The notes below the pieces were generated by a model that was given only the letters and a program-made list of their open reading frames with translations, was not told the origin of the DNA and made no database searches. The position numbers and the translations under genes were made by a program. Positions 14,933 to 21,200 of a DNA stretch of 21,200 bases are shown one piece after another; positions within the stretch are counted from its first letter, which is position 1; each line of letters begins with the position of its first letter. This stretch comes from an uncultured Mycoplasmatota bacterium (GTDB taxonomy: Bacteria; Bacillota_I; Bacilli_A; RF39; UBA660). The stretch spans positions 1 to 21,200 of the forward strand of contig URYZ01000015.1 of NCBI GenBank assembly GCA_900552235.1, given 5' to 3'.

Positions 14933-14968
14933 AAAAATATGTTACATTTTATGTGTAATATATTTTTT
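14933..14968 (+). terminator. AT-rich terminator hairpin after dnaN
   Basis: AAAAATATGTTACA (14933-14946) pairs with TGTAATATATTTTT (14954-14967) over 14 bp with one G-U pair around a 7-nt loop, and the 3' arm ends in six T. It lies 26 bp after the dnaN stop and only about 29 bp before the comK start. It thus separates dnaN from comK, and any comK promoter must overlap it. Confidence 0.65.
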
Positions 14969-14996
14969 ATATTATTACTAAGTACAGGGGGATATT

Positions 14997-15440
14997 ATGG
15001 AATATGAAATTAATAGCAATACTTTAGCTATAATTCCTTATCAAAAAGGAAAAAGTAAAATACTTGAGTTAAATGATGAATATATCGTTAATTTAACACC
15101 ATATCAAGTAATTGAGAATAGTTGTAGTTATTATGGAAGTTCATTAAATGGCAGGATGAATGGAGCAAGAAGTATTTTAGGTTCAGTTTATAAAATACCA
15201 GTGATGGTTGAAGAAACTAATAATTTAATATTTTTTCCAACAACGGCAATTGAAAATGAAAAAAATGTTTGGATAGGCTCAAATAATATTTTAAATTATC
15301 ATAAAAAAGGAAAAAATACAGTAGTAGAATGGAAAAATAATAAAAAAACTGAGTTTAATATTCCTATTTTATCTATAGAAACACAACTATTAAGAGTTAA
15401 CAAATTAATAACTATAACAAAACAACGAAAAAATTATTAA
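14997..15440 (+). CDS. comK: ComK-family competence transcription factor, short form
   Basis: A 147-residue homologue of ComK, the master activator of the competence genes in Bacillus, which binds paired AT-rich boxes in promoters for DNA uptake and recombination genes. Alignment by eye to B. subtilis ComK: YEINSNTLAIIP (3-14) corresponds to YEVNGATIAVLP; the core SCSYYGSSLNGR (42-53) corresponds to SCRFFGSSYAGR; KIPVMVEETNNLIFFPT (66-82) corresponds to KPPIMVDPSNQIFLFPT; and VWIGSNNI (91-98) corresponds to GWISHVHV. The FNIPILSIETQLLR segment (120-133) corresponds to ELPISYNSFENQVYR. B. subtilis ComK is 192 residues; the roughly 40 C-terminal residues bound by MecA are missing here. The gene has a GGGGG ribosome-binding site and its own terminator, and occupies the dnaN-recF slot where Bacilli normally carry yaaA. 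Confidence 0.85.
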   Translation: MEYEINSNTLAIIPYQKGKSKILELNDEYIVNLTPYQVIENSCSYYGSSLNGRMNGARSILGSVYKIPVMVEETNNLIFFPTTAIENEKNVWIGSNNILNYHKKGKNTVVEWKNNKKTEFNIPILSIETQLLRVNKLITITKQRKNY

Positions 15441-15476
15441 AAAAGGGTGAAATTTTCAAAAAAAGCACCCTTTTTT
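15439..15476 (+). terminator. Intrinsic terminator of comK
   Basis: AAAAAAGGGTG (15439-15449) pairs with CACCCTTTTTT (15466-15476) over 11 bp, ending in six T. The 16-nt loop can add a TTTT/AAAA pairing. It begins on the comK stop codon and is the strongest terminator on the right arm. Confidence 0.9.
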
Positions 15477-15486
15477 GCCGTTTTTA

Positions 15487-15495
15487 TGGTATAAT
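15487..15495 (+). promoter_or_regulatory. Extended -10 promoter of recF-gyrB-gyrA
   Basis: TGGTATAAT (15487-15495) is an extended -10 element just after the comK terminator, with no recognisable -35 box. It would give a leader of about 60 nt before recF. The leader contains GGGAG followed by an ATG-TAA start-stop pair (15532-15537) and a seven-codon reading frame (15552-15575) that overlaps the recF start. Confidence 0.6.
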
Positions 15496-15564
15496 TAATA
15501 TGTAAGTATAGGACTACTAGTTTTGGGAGTTGATGTAAATTTGACAAAAAAATGAGTAAATTTT

Positions 15565-16686
15565 ATGTATCTTGAAAAAATTAAGATAAAAAACTTTAAA
15601 AAAATTATAAAATTAGAAACTGAATTAAATAAAAATATTAACATTTTTATTGGAAACAACGCTCAAGGAAAAACTAGTATCTTAGAAAGTATATATGTTC
15701 TTGCACTTACAAAGCCATCAAAATCTGTTGAAGAAAGTGATTTAATAAACAAATCAAGTAATTTTTCATTAATAAAAGGAACATTAGTAAATGAAAAAAG
15801 TAAAAAAGAAATGGAATTTATTTTAACTAATCAACAAAAAACGCTTAAAATTAATAAAAAAGAAATCAAAAAAGTTGGAGATTATTTAACAAACTTAAAT
15901 GTTATTATGTTTAGTCCTGATGATTTAGATATAATAAAAAAATCACCACTTGTAAGAAGAAATTTATTAAATATTGAATTATGTCAGTTATTTCCTAATT
16001 ATATGAAAGTATTAAATGAATATAATAAAATACTAAAAATAAGAAATGAGTATTTAAGAAAAAATTATGGAAATATGGATAAAGCATATTTTGATATAAT
16101 AACGGAAAAATTAGTTGATAGACTTATAATTATAAGAAATTATAGACAAAAGTATGTTGAATGTATAAATTCCAAAATTGAAATTATTTATAAAAGGATA
16201 ATGAAAACGGGCAATTTAAAAGTAGTTTATGATAAAAATATTTCTTTTGAAAGTAAGGAAGAAATTATTAATTATTATAAGGATAATTATTATAATGAAT
16301 TGGATAAAAAAATGACTCTTTTTGGTATTCAAAAAGATGATTTATTGTTTTATGTTGATGATATGAATTTAAAAGATTATGGTTCACAAGGTCAACAAAG
16401 AGTAGCAGTATTATCTTTTAAGCTTGCCGAGATAAACATTTTTAAGGAAACAAAAAAAACTTATCCAATAGTACTTTTAGATGATATTTTTAGTGAACTT
16501 GACATTGAAAAAAGAAATAATTTACTTAAATTTATTAAATCAAATATTCAATTTATAATAACAACAACAGATATAAAAAATATAAGTGAAAAAATTGTTG
16601 AAAAAGCAAGTATTTTTAAAATAAAAGATGGAAATATAATAAATTATGGAAGGAAGAAAAATTATGGAACAACAAAAACATTATGA
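15565..16686 (+). CDS. recF: DNA replication and repair protein RecF
   Basis: An SMC-like ATPase that loads RecA at gaps with RecO and RecR. It has 373 residues, full length. It starts MYLEKIKIKNFKKI as RecF does. Walker A is GNNAQGKTS (30-38). The signature motif YGSQGQQRVAVLSFKLAE (near 273-290) and Walker B PIVLLDDIFSELD (near 305-317) follow, and ITTTDIKNI matches the sensor region. The chosen ATG has no good Shine-Dalgarno; the only in-frame upstream candidate codons are blocked by a TGA at 15553-15555, so the start stands. The 3' end overlaps gyrB by 23 bp and terminates with the only TGA stop among the genes of the window. Confidence 0.96.
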   Translation: MYLEKIKIKNFKKIIKLETELNKNINIFIGNNAQGKTSILESIYVLALTKPSKSVEESDLINKSSNFSLIKGTLVNEKSKKEMEFILTNQQKTLKINKKEIKKVGDYLTNLNVIMFSPDDLDIIKKSPLVRRNLLNIELCQLFPNYMKVLNEYNKILKIRNEYLRKNYGNMDKAYFDIITEKLVDRLIIIRNYRQKYVECINSKIEIIYKRIMKTGNLKVVYDKNISFESKEEIINYYKDNYYNELDKKMTLFGIQKDDLLFYVDDMNLKDYGSQGQQRVAVLSFKLAEINIFKETKKTYPIVLLDDIFSELDIEKRNNLLKFIKSNIQFIITTTDIKNISEKIVEKASIFKIKDGNIINYGRKKNYGTTKTL

Positions 16687-18589
16687 TTCTAGTGATATTC
16701 AAGTTCTTGAAGGACTTGAAGCAGTAAGAAAAAGACCTGGAATGTATATAGGAACAACAGATGTTAAAGGACTTCATCATCTTGTATGGGAAATTGTAGA
16801 TAATTCAATAGATGAAGCTTTGGCGGGATATTGTAAACATATTGAAATAGTAATTAACAAAGATAATTCAATAACAGTAAAAGATGACGGAAGGGGTATT
16901 CCAACAGAAATTCACCCAAAAACAAAAATATCTACAGTAGAAACTGTTTATACTGTATTACATGCTGGAGGTAAATTTGGAGGTGGAGGATATAAGGTAT
17001 CTGGAGGACTTCATGGTGTAGGTGCCAGTGTTGTTAATGCTTTATCCAAATGGTTAGAGGTAACTGTATATAAAAATGGACAAGTACATTTTATAAGGTT
17101 TGAAAATGGTGGACATACTGTTGAACCTTTAAAAGTAATAGGTACATGTAATGATAATAGAACAGGAACAACTGTAACTTTTAAACCAGATCCTGAGATA
17201 TTTGATACTGATATATATAATTATGAAACATTAAAAGTTCGTGTTCGTGAATTAGCATTTTTAAATAAAGGTTTATCACTTAATTTAAGAGATGATCGTG
17301 ATTTAGAAGACACAACTGGAGAAACTTTCTGTTATGAAGGTGGAATTAGCGAATATGTAAGATTTATTAATAAAGATAAAACTGTTTTGCATGAAAATAT
17401 AATTCACCTTGAAGGAGAAGAGGACGATGTTCAATTTGAAGTAGCTATGCAATATAATAATAGTTATAATGAAAATATTTATTCTTTTGTTAATAACATT
17501 AACACACATGATGGAGGAACACATGAAGAAGGAGTAAGAAGAGCATTAACAAGAATTATTAATTCTTATGCAAGAAAAAATAATATGCTAAAAGAAAAAG
17601 ACGATTCTTTAACAGGAGATGATGTAAAAGAAGGTTTAACAATGATTATATCTTGTAAACATCCAAATCCTCAATTTGAAGGTCAAACTAAAGGTCGTTT
17701 AGGAAATAGTGAAGTAAGAAAACTTGCTGATAGTGTATTTTCTAAAGGTTTTGAAAGATTTTTGATGGAAAATCCTGAAGAAGCTAAAATTATTATAAAT
17801 AAGGCACTACTTGCAAATAGAGCTAGAAATGCTGCAAGAAAAGCAAGAGAAATAACAAGAAAAAGTGATTTAGGAACATCTAATTTCTTTGGTAAATTAT
17901 CTGACTGTAAAAGCAAAGACCCAAGTGTGTCTGAAATATTTATTGTCGAAGGAGAGTCTGCCGGTGGTTCTGCTAAAAAAGGTAGAGATTCAATGACACA
18001 AGCTATTCTTCCTTTAAAAGGAAAAATACTTAATGTTGAAAAAGCAAGACTTGATAAAGCACTAGGTAACGAAGAAATAAGAACAATAATAACAGCATTT
18101 GGTACTGGAATTGGTGATGAATTTGATTTATCTAAATTAAGATACGATAAAATTATTATCATGACCGATGCCGATGTTGATGGGAGCCACATAAGAGTAC
18201 TTTTATTAACTTTATTTTATAGATTCTTTAGACCAATTGTTGAAAAAGGACATGTATATGCAGCTCAACCACCGCTTTTTAGAATTATGCATGGTAAAAC
18301 AAGAAAATATGTTCTTGATGAAAAAGAAAAAGATGATTATTTAGCATCTCTTCCAGAAAATGTAAGAAATCGTGCTGAAATTGCCCGTATGAAAGGACTT
18401 GGTGAAATGGATGCTGAAGAATTAAATGAAACAACAATGGATATTGAAAAAAGAGTATTAAGAAAGATAACTGTAGATGATTGTATGGCGGCAGATTCAA
18501 TATTTGAAAAACTTATGGGTGATGAAGTTGAACCAAGAAGATTATTTATTGAAGAAAATGCCAAATTTGTTGAAAATCTTGATATTTAG
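16664..18589 (+). CDS. gyrB: DNA gyrase subunit B
   Basis: ATPase subunit of DNA gyrase, which introduces negative supercoils. It has 641 residues from the start at 16664. An ATG six codons earlier (16646) is in frame, but GGAAGG lies correctly before 16664 and the protein then begins MEQQ...YDSSDIQVLEGLEAVRKRPG, like other GyrB proteins. The GHKL ATP site shows EIVDNSIDEA (43-52), DDGRGIP and GGLHGVGASVVNALS. The TOPRIM domain shows EGESA (from Glu429), PLKGKILNVEKA and DADVDG (Asp502, Asp504). Gyrase identity rather than ParE is supported by the recF-gyrB-gyrA context. The start overlaps recF by 23 bp, and gyrA follows after 11 bp. Confidence 0.97.
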   Translation: MEQQKHYDSSDIQVLEGLEAVRKRPGMYIGTTDVKGLHHLVWEIVDNSIDEALAGYCKHIEIVINKDNSITVKDDGRGIPTEIHPKTKISTVETVYTVLHAGGKFGGGGYKVSGGLHGVGASVVNALSKWLEVTVYKNGQVHFIRFENGGHTVEPLKVIGTCNDNRTGTTVTFKPDPEIFDTDIYNYETLKVRVRELAFLNKGLSLNLRDDRDLEDTTGETFCYEGGISEYVRFINKDKTVLHENIIHLEGEEDDVQFEVAMQYNNSYNENIYSFVNNINTHDGGTHEEGVRRALTRIINSYARKNNMLKEKDDSLTGDDVKEGLTMIISCKHPNPQFEGQTKGRLGNSEVRKLADSVFSKGFERFLMENPEEAKIIINKALLANRARNAARKAREITRKSDLGTSNFFGKLSDCKSKDPSVSEIFIVEGESAGGSAKKGRDSMTQAILPLKGKILNVEKARLDKALGNEEIRTIITAFGTGIGDEFDLSKLRYDKIIIMTDADVDGSHIRVLLLTLFYRFFRPIVEKGHVYAAQPPLFRIMHGKTRKYVLDEKEKDDYLASLPENVRNRAEIARMKGLGEMDAEELNETTMDIEKRVLRKITVDDCMAADSIFEKLMGDEVEPRRLFIEENAKFVENLDI

Positions 18590-18600
18590 GAGGAAAATTT

Positions 18601-21117
18601 ATGGATAATGAAGAAAAAACAACTGAAAATGAAGTAACACAAGAACAAAAAGATGAGTTTGGTGGAACATTTCATGAAAGAGATAGTCATAATATAAATG
18701 ATATTGTTAGTGAAGTTAAAACATCATTCCTTGATTATTCGATGAGTGTTATTACATCCCGTGCTATACCAGATTTAAGAGATGGATTAAAACCAGTCCA
18801 CCGAAGAATTTTATGGAGTATGTTTGAAGAAGGAAATACTCCTGATAAACCACATAAAAAATCAGCTACTACTGTTGGTTATGTTATGGGACATTATCAT
18901 CCACATGGCGATAGTTCAATATATGAGGCAATGGTAAGACTTGCTCAAGATTTTAACCAGAGATATATGTTAGTTGATGGTCATGGTAATTTTGGTAATA
19001 TTGAAGGTGACGGAGCAGCGGCATACCGTTATACTGAAGCAAGACTATCTAAAATATCTCTGGAACTTTTAAGAGATATCAGAAAAGACACTGTTGATAT
19101 GGATGATAACTTTGATGTTACAAGTAAAGAACCAAGAGTACTTCCATCAAGATTTCCAAATGTTTTAGTTAATGGATCTATGGGAATTGCAGTTGGTATG
19201 GCAACAAATATACCTCCACATAATTTAGGAGAAGTAATTGATGGTTGTGTTGCTTATATTGATAACCCTGAAATAGATACTTTAGGTCTTATGAAACACA
19301 TAAAAGGGCCTGATTTTCCAACAGGTGGTATTATTTTAGGGAACTCTGGTATTAAAAAAGCTTATGATACTGGTAGAGGGTCTATAACAATTAGAAGTAA
19401 AGCAATTATTGAAGAACATGGTAATCACAATAATATTGTTATAACAGAAGTACCATATGGTGTTAACACTTTGGATTTAAAAAATAAAGTAGGAGAACTT
19501 GTTAGAGACAAGATAATTGATGGAATTTCAGACTATCATACTGATTTAAAAGATGGTGTTAAAATAACAATTACTTTAAAAAAGGATGCTAACCCACAAG
19601 TTGTACTTAATAATTTATATAAACATACTAATTTTCAAATTAGTTATGGAATTATTTTCTTAGTAATTGATGATGGAACCCCAAGAACATTACCACTTAA
19701 AGATATAATTGTTAAATATATAGACCATCAAAGAACAGTTATAATAAGAAGAACAAAATTTGATCTTGATAAAGCTGAAGCTAGAGTTCATATTTTAGAA
19801 GGCTATAAAATAGCTCTTGATCATTTAGATGATGTAATTAAAATAATTCGTGAATCTGAAACAGATATTATAGCTAAAGAAGAATTAATTAAAAGATTTG
19901 GATTTAGTGACATTCAAGTTGATGCTATATTAGAATTAAAACTACGCCGTTTAACTGGATTAGAAAGAGATAAAATTGAGCAAGAATTAGCTGAAACTTT
20001 AAAATTAATTGAAGAATTAAAATCAATTTTAGCTAGTCGTGAAAAAATTGATAATATAATTAAAACAGAAATGCTTGAAATTAAAGAAAAATATGCTGAT
20101 GAAAGAAGAACATCAATTGATATGACTGCAATTGATTATATTGAAGATGAATCTTTAATTCCTCAAGAAAATATAATGATATCACTTACAGAAAAAGGAT
20201 ATATCAAACGTTTGGCCGTAAATACTTATAGAACACAAAATCGTGGCGGTGTTGGTATAAAAGGAATGACAACAAATGAAGAAGACAATGTTAATAAATT
20301 AATTACATCGTCAACACATGATGATATATTGTTCTTTAGTAATTATGGAAAAGTTTATAGAGTAAGAGGATATGAAATTCCACTTGGAAGTAGGCAATCA
20401 AAAGGATTACCAATAATTAACTTAATTCCAATTGAAAAAGAAGAAAAAATCACATCAATTATTTCAATAGATCCAAAAGAAGTAAATGATGAAAAGAATT
20501 TAGTATTTGTAACTAAACAAGGTTTAGTAAAAAGAACTAATATTAAGGAATTTGAATCAATAAGAAATAATGGTAAGATAGCTATTACATTAAAGGAAGA
20601 TGATGAATTAATAAATGTTAATTTAACAGATGGCTCAAATGAAATAATAATTGCTGCTAATAATGGTAGAATGGTTAGATTTAATGAAAAAGAAGTTAGA
20701 TTAATGGGTAGAACTGCCAGTGGTGTAAAAGGTATTGAACTTGATAATTCATATGTAATTGGTGCAGAAGTAGCAGATAGTTCTAAATTAATATTGGTTA
20801 TAACAGAAAAAGGATATGGTAAAAAAACTGAAACAGATGAATATAGATTAACTCATCGTGGTGGTAAAGGAGTAAAAGCTCTTAATATTACTGATAAAAA
20901 TGGTTTAATCGTAGCATTTAAATCAGTTGTAGGAGATGAAGATATTATTATTACAACCAATAGTGGTATAGTTATAAGACTAGATGTTAACAAAATATCT
21001 ACATTAAAACGTAATACTCAAGGAGTAAGGTTAATATCATTAAAAGATAATCAAATAGTAACAAATGTTACAATAACAGCAAAGGAAGAACTTGAAGAAG
21101 AAACAATTGAAGAATAA
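18601..21117 (+). CDS. gyrA: DNA gyrase subunit A
   Basis: Breakage-reunion subunit of gyrase, 838 residues. After an acidic N-terminal extension of about 30 residues comes the family start NINDIVSEVKTSFLDYSMSVI. The active-site tyrosine is Tyr144 in AAYRYTEARL. The quinolone-resistance region reads HPHGDSSIYEAM; the equivalents of E. coli Ser83 and Asp87 are Ser105 and Glu109, the usual Gram-positive wild-type residues, so no resistance substitution is seen there. The C-terminal beta-pinwheel holds a GyrA-box-like HRGGKGVK near residue 755, with His where Gln is common. AGGAGG precedes the ATG by 9 nt. Its terminator is also a parS site. Confidence 0.97.
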   Translation: MDNEEKTTENEVTQEQKDEFGGTFHERDSHNINDIVSEVKTSFLDYSMSVITSRAIPDLRDGLKPVHRRILWSMFEEGNTPDKPHKKSATTVGYVMGHYHPHGDSSIYEAMVRLAQDFNQRYMLVDGHGNFGNIEGDGAAAYRYTEARLSKISLELLRDIRKDTVDMDDNFDVTSKEPRVLPSRFPNVLVNGSMGIAVGMATNIPPHNLGEVIDGCVAYIDNPEIDTLGLMKHIKGPDFPTGGIILGNSGIKKAYDTGRGSITIRSKAIIEEHGNHNNIVITEVPYGVNTLDLKNKVGELVRDKIIDGISDYHTDLKDGVKITITLKKDANPQVVLNNLYKHTNFQISYGIIFLVIDDGTPRTLPLKDIIVKYIDHQRTVIIRRTKFDLDKAEARVHILEGYKIALDHLDDVIKIIRESETDIIAKEELIKRFGFSDIQVDAILELKLRRLTGLERDKIEQELAETLKLIEELKSILASREKIDNIIKTEMLEIKEKYADERRTSIDMTAIDYIEDESLIPQENIMISLTEKGYIKRLAVNTYRTQNRGGVGIKGMTTNEEDNVNKLITSSTHDDILFFSNYGKVYRVRGYEIPLGSRQSKGLPIINLIPIEKEEKITSIISIDPKEVNDEKNLVFVTKQGLVKRTNIKEFESIRNNGKIAITLKEDDELINVNLTDGSNEIIIAANNGRMVRFNEKEVRLMGRTASGVKGIELDNSYVIGAEVADSSKLILVITEKGYGKKTETDEYRLTHRGGKGVKALNITDKNGLIVAFKSVVGDEDIIITTNSGIVIRLDVNKISTLKRNTQGVRLISLKDNQIVTNVTITAKEELEEETIEE

Positions 21118-21118
21118 T

Positions 21119-21150
21119 AAAAGTAATGTTCCACGTGGAACATTACTTTT
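21119..21150 (+). terminator. gyrA terminator, a perfect 32-bp palindrome containing parS
   Basis: The sequence from 21119 to 21150 is a perfect palindrome centred between 21134 and 21135 and runs on into TT, giving a strong GC-containing stem and T-run right after the gyrA stop codon. Folded as RNA it would have a small loop formed by the central CACGTG. The central 16 bp are a parS sequence. Confidence 0.75.
21127..21142. promoter_or_regulatory. parS: parS centromere site
   Basis: TGTTCCACGTGGAACA is fully palindromic and differs from the B. subtilis parS (TGTTTCACGTGAAACA) at one symmetric pair; the same 16-mer is known as a parS site in Pseudomonas. ParB (Spo0J) would load here. The parAB genes themselves are not in the window. 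Confidence 0.88.
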
Positions 21151-21187
21151 TTAATAATATAATTTTGTAATTTTTTTGTTACAAATT

Positions 21188-21200
21188 ATTTCCCGGGAAA
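21188..21200. promoter_or_regulatory. Noc-binding site, cut by window edge
   Basis: ATTTCCCGGGAAA matches 13 of 13 visible positions of the B. subtilis Noc site ATTTCCCGGGAAAT; the last base is beyond the window. It lies 45 bp after parS, and its cognate protein appears to be encoded at 246-1661. Confidence 0.8.

Noticed and set aside
14905..14996. ComK autoregulatory box (AAAA-N5-TTTT) upstream of comK
   Set aside because: No pair with the required 5-bp spacing is present; the best has 9 bp and belongs to the terminator hairpin.
15541..15564. recF might start upstream if TGA coded for Trp (code 4)
   Set aside because: No gene in the window has an internal TGA, all checked Trp codons are TGG, and the extended N-terminus would not match RecF.
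16646..16663. gyrB starting six codons earlier at 16646
   Set aside because: No ribosome-binding site before it; GGAAGG sits correctly for the ATG at 16664 and the protein then matches GyrB N-termini.
17683..18192. 169-codon open frame antisense to gyrB, and similar frames opposite mnmG, dnaA and dnaN
   Set aside because: They mirror the codons of well-established genes, have no ribosome-binding sites and no recognisable domains.
1..21200. CRISPR array, tRNA/rRNA genes, IS element or integrase
   Set aside because: No spaced direct repeats, cloverleaf-like sequences, rRNA motifs or transposase/integrase genes were seen.

Overview
The window is the chromosomal replication-origin region of a very AT-rich Gram-positive bacterium. 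Gene order is noc, rsmG, mnmG, mnmE, jag, yidC, rnpA, rpmH, then oriC, then dnaA, dnaN, recF, gyrB, gyrA, which is the conserved origin cluster of Bacilli and relatives. A Noc-type ParB paralogue and a ComK homologue point to Bacilli in the broad sense (an Erysipelotrichia/RF39-like gut lineage is my guess). No reading frame needs UGA as tryptophan: every Trp codon I checked is UGG, stops are mostly TAA with two TAG and one TGA, so genetic code 11 fits. Every gene left of oriC is on the minus strand and every gene right of it on the plus strand, so all intact genes are co-directional with replication leaving an origin near 11.9-12.3 kb and/or 13.7 kb.

Left arm (1-8323, minus strand): Noc (nucleoid occlusion/ParB family) with its own promoter; a decayed plus-strand gene resembling DinD/BRO-N proteins; mnmG-rsmG as a two-gene operon; mnmE alone between its own promoter and terminator; then rpmH-rnpA-yidC-jag as one unit from a consensus promoter, with a terminator hairpin between rpmH and rnpA. 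Together these cover chromosome occlusion, tRNA/rRNA modification, RNase P and membrane-protein insertion.

Accessory insert (8337-11887, minus strand): a four-gene operon for a 135-residue secreted protein, two ABC-2-type permeases and an ATPase lies between rpmH and oriC, where these two are usually neighbours. It looks like a bacteriocin/secreted-peptide export or immunity system and has unusual RNA-level inverted repeats.

Origin and right arm (11888-21200, plus strand): two AT-rich intergenic zones flank dnaA and hold repeats of a TTATTAACA-like 9-mer, often at 10-bp spacing; no TTATCCACA box is present there. The DnaA recognition helix also departs from the usual residues, so an altered DnaA box is a real possibility. 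dnaN is followed by a small comK homologue in the slot normally held by yaaA, then recF, gyrB and gyrA. The gyrA terminator is itself a parS site, and a Noc-binding sequence follows at the window edge, so Noc and sites for both Noc and ParB lie in this one region.
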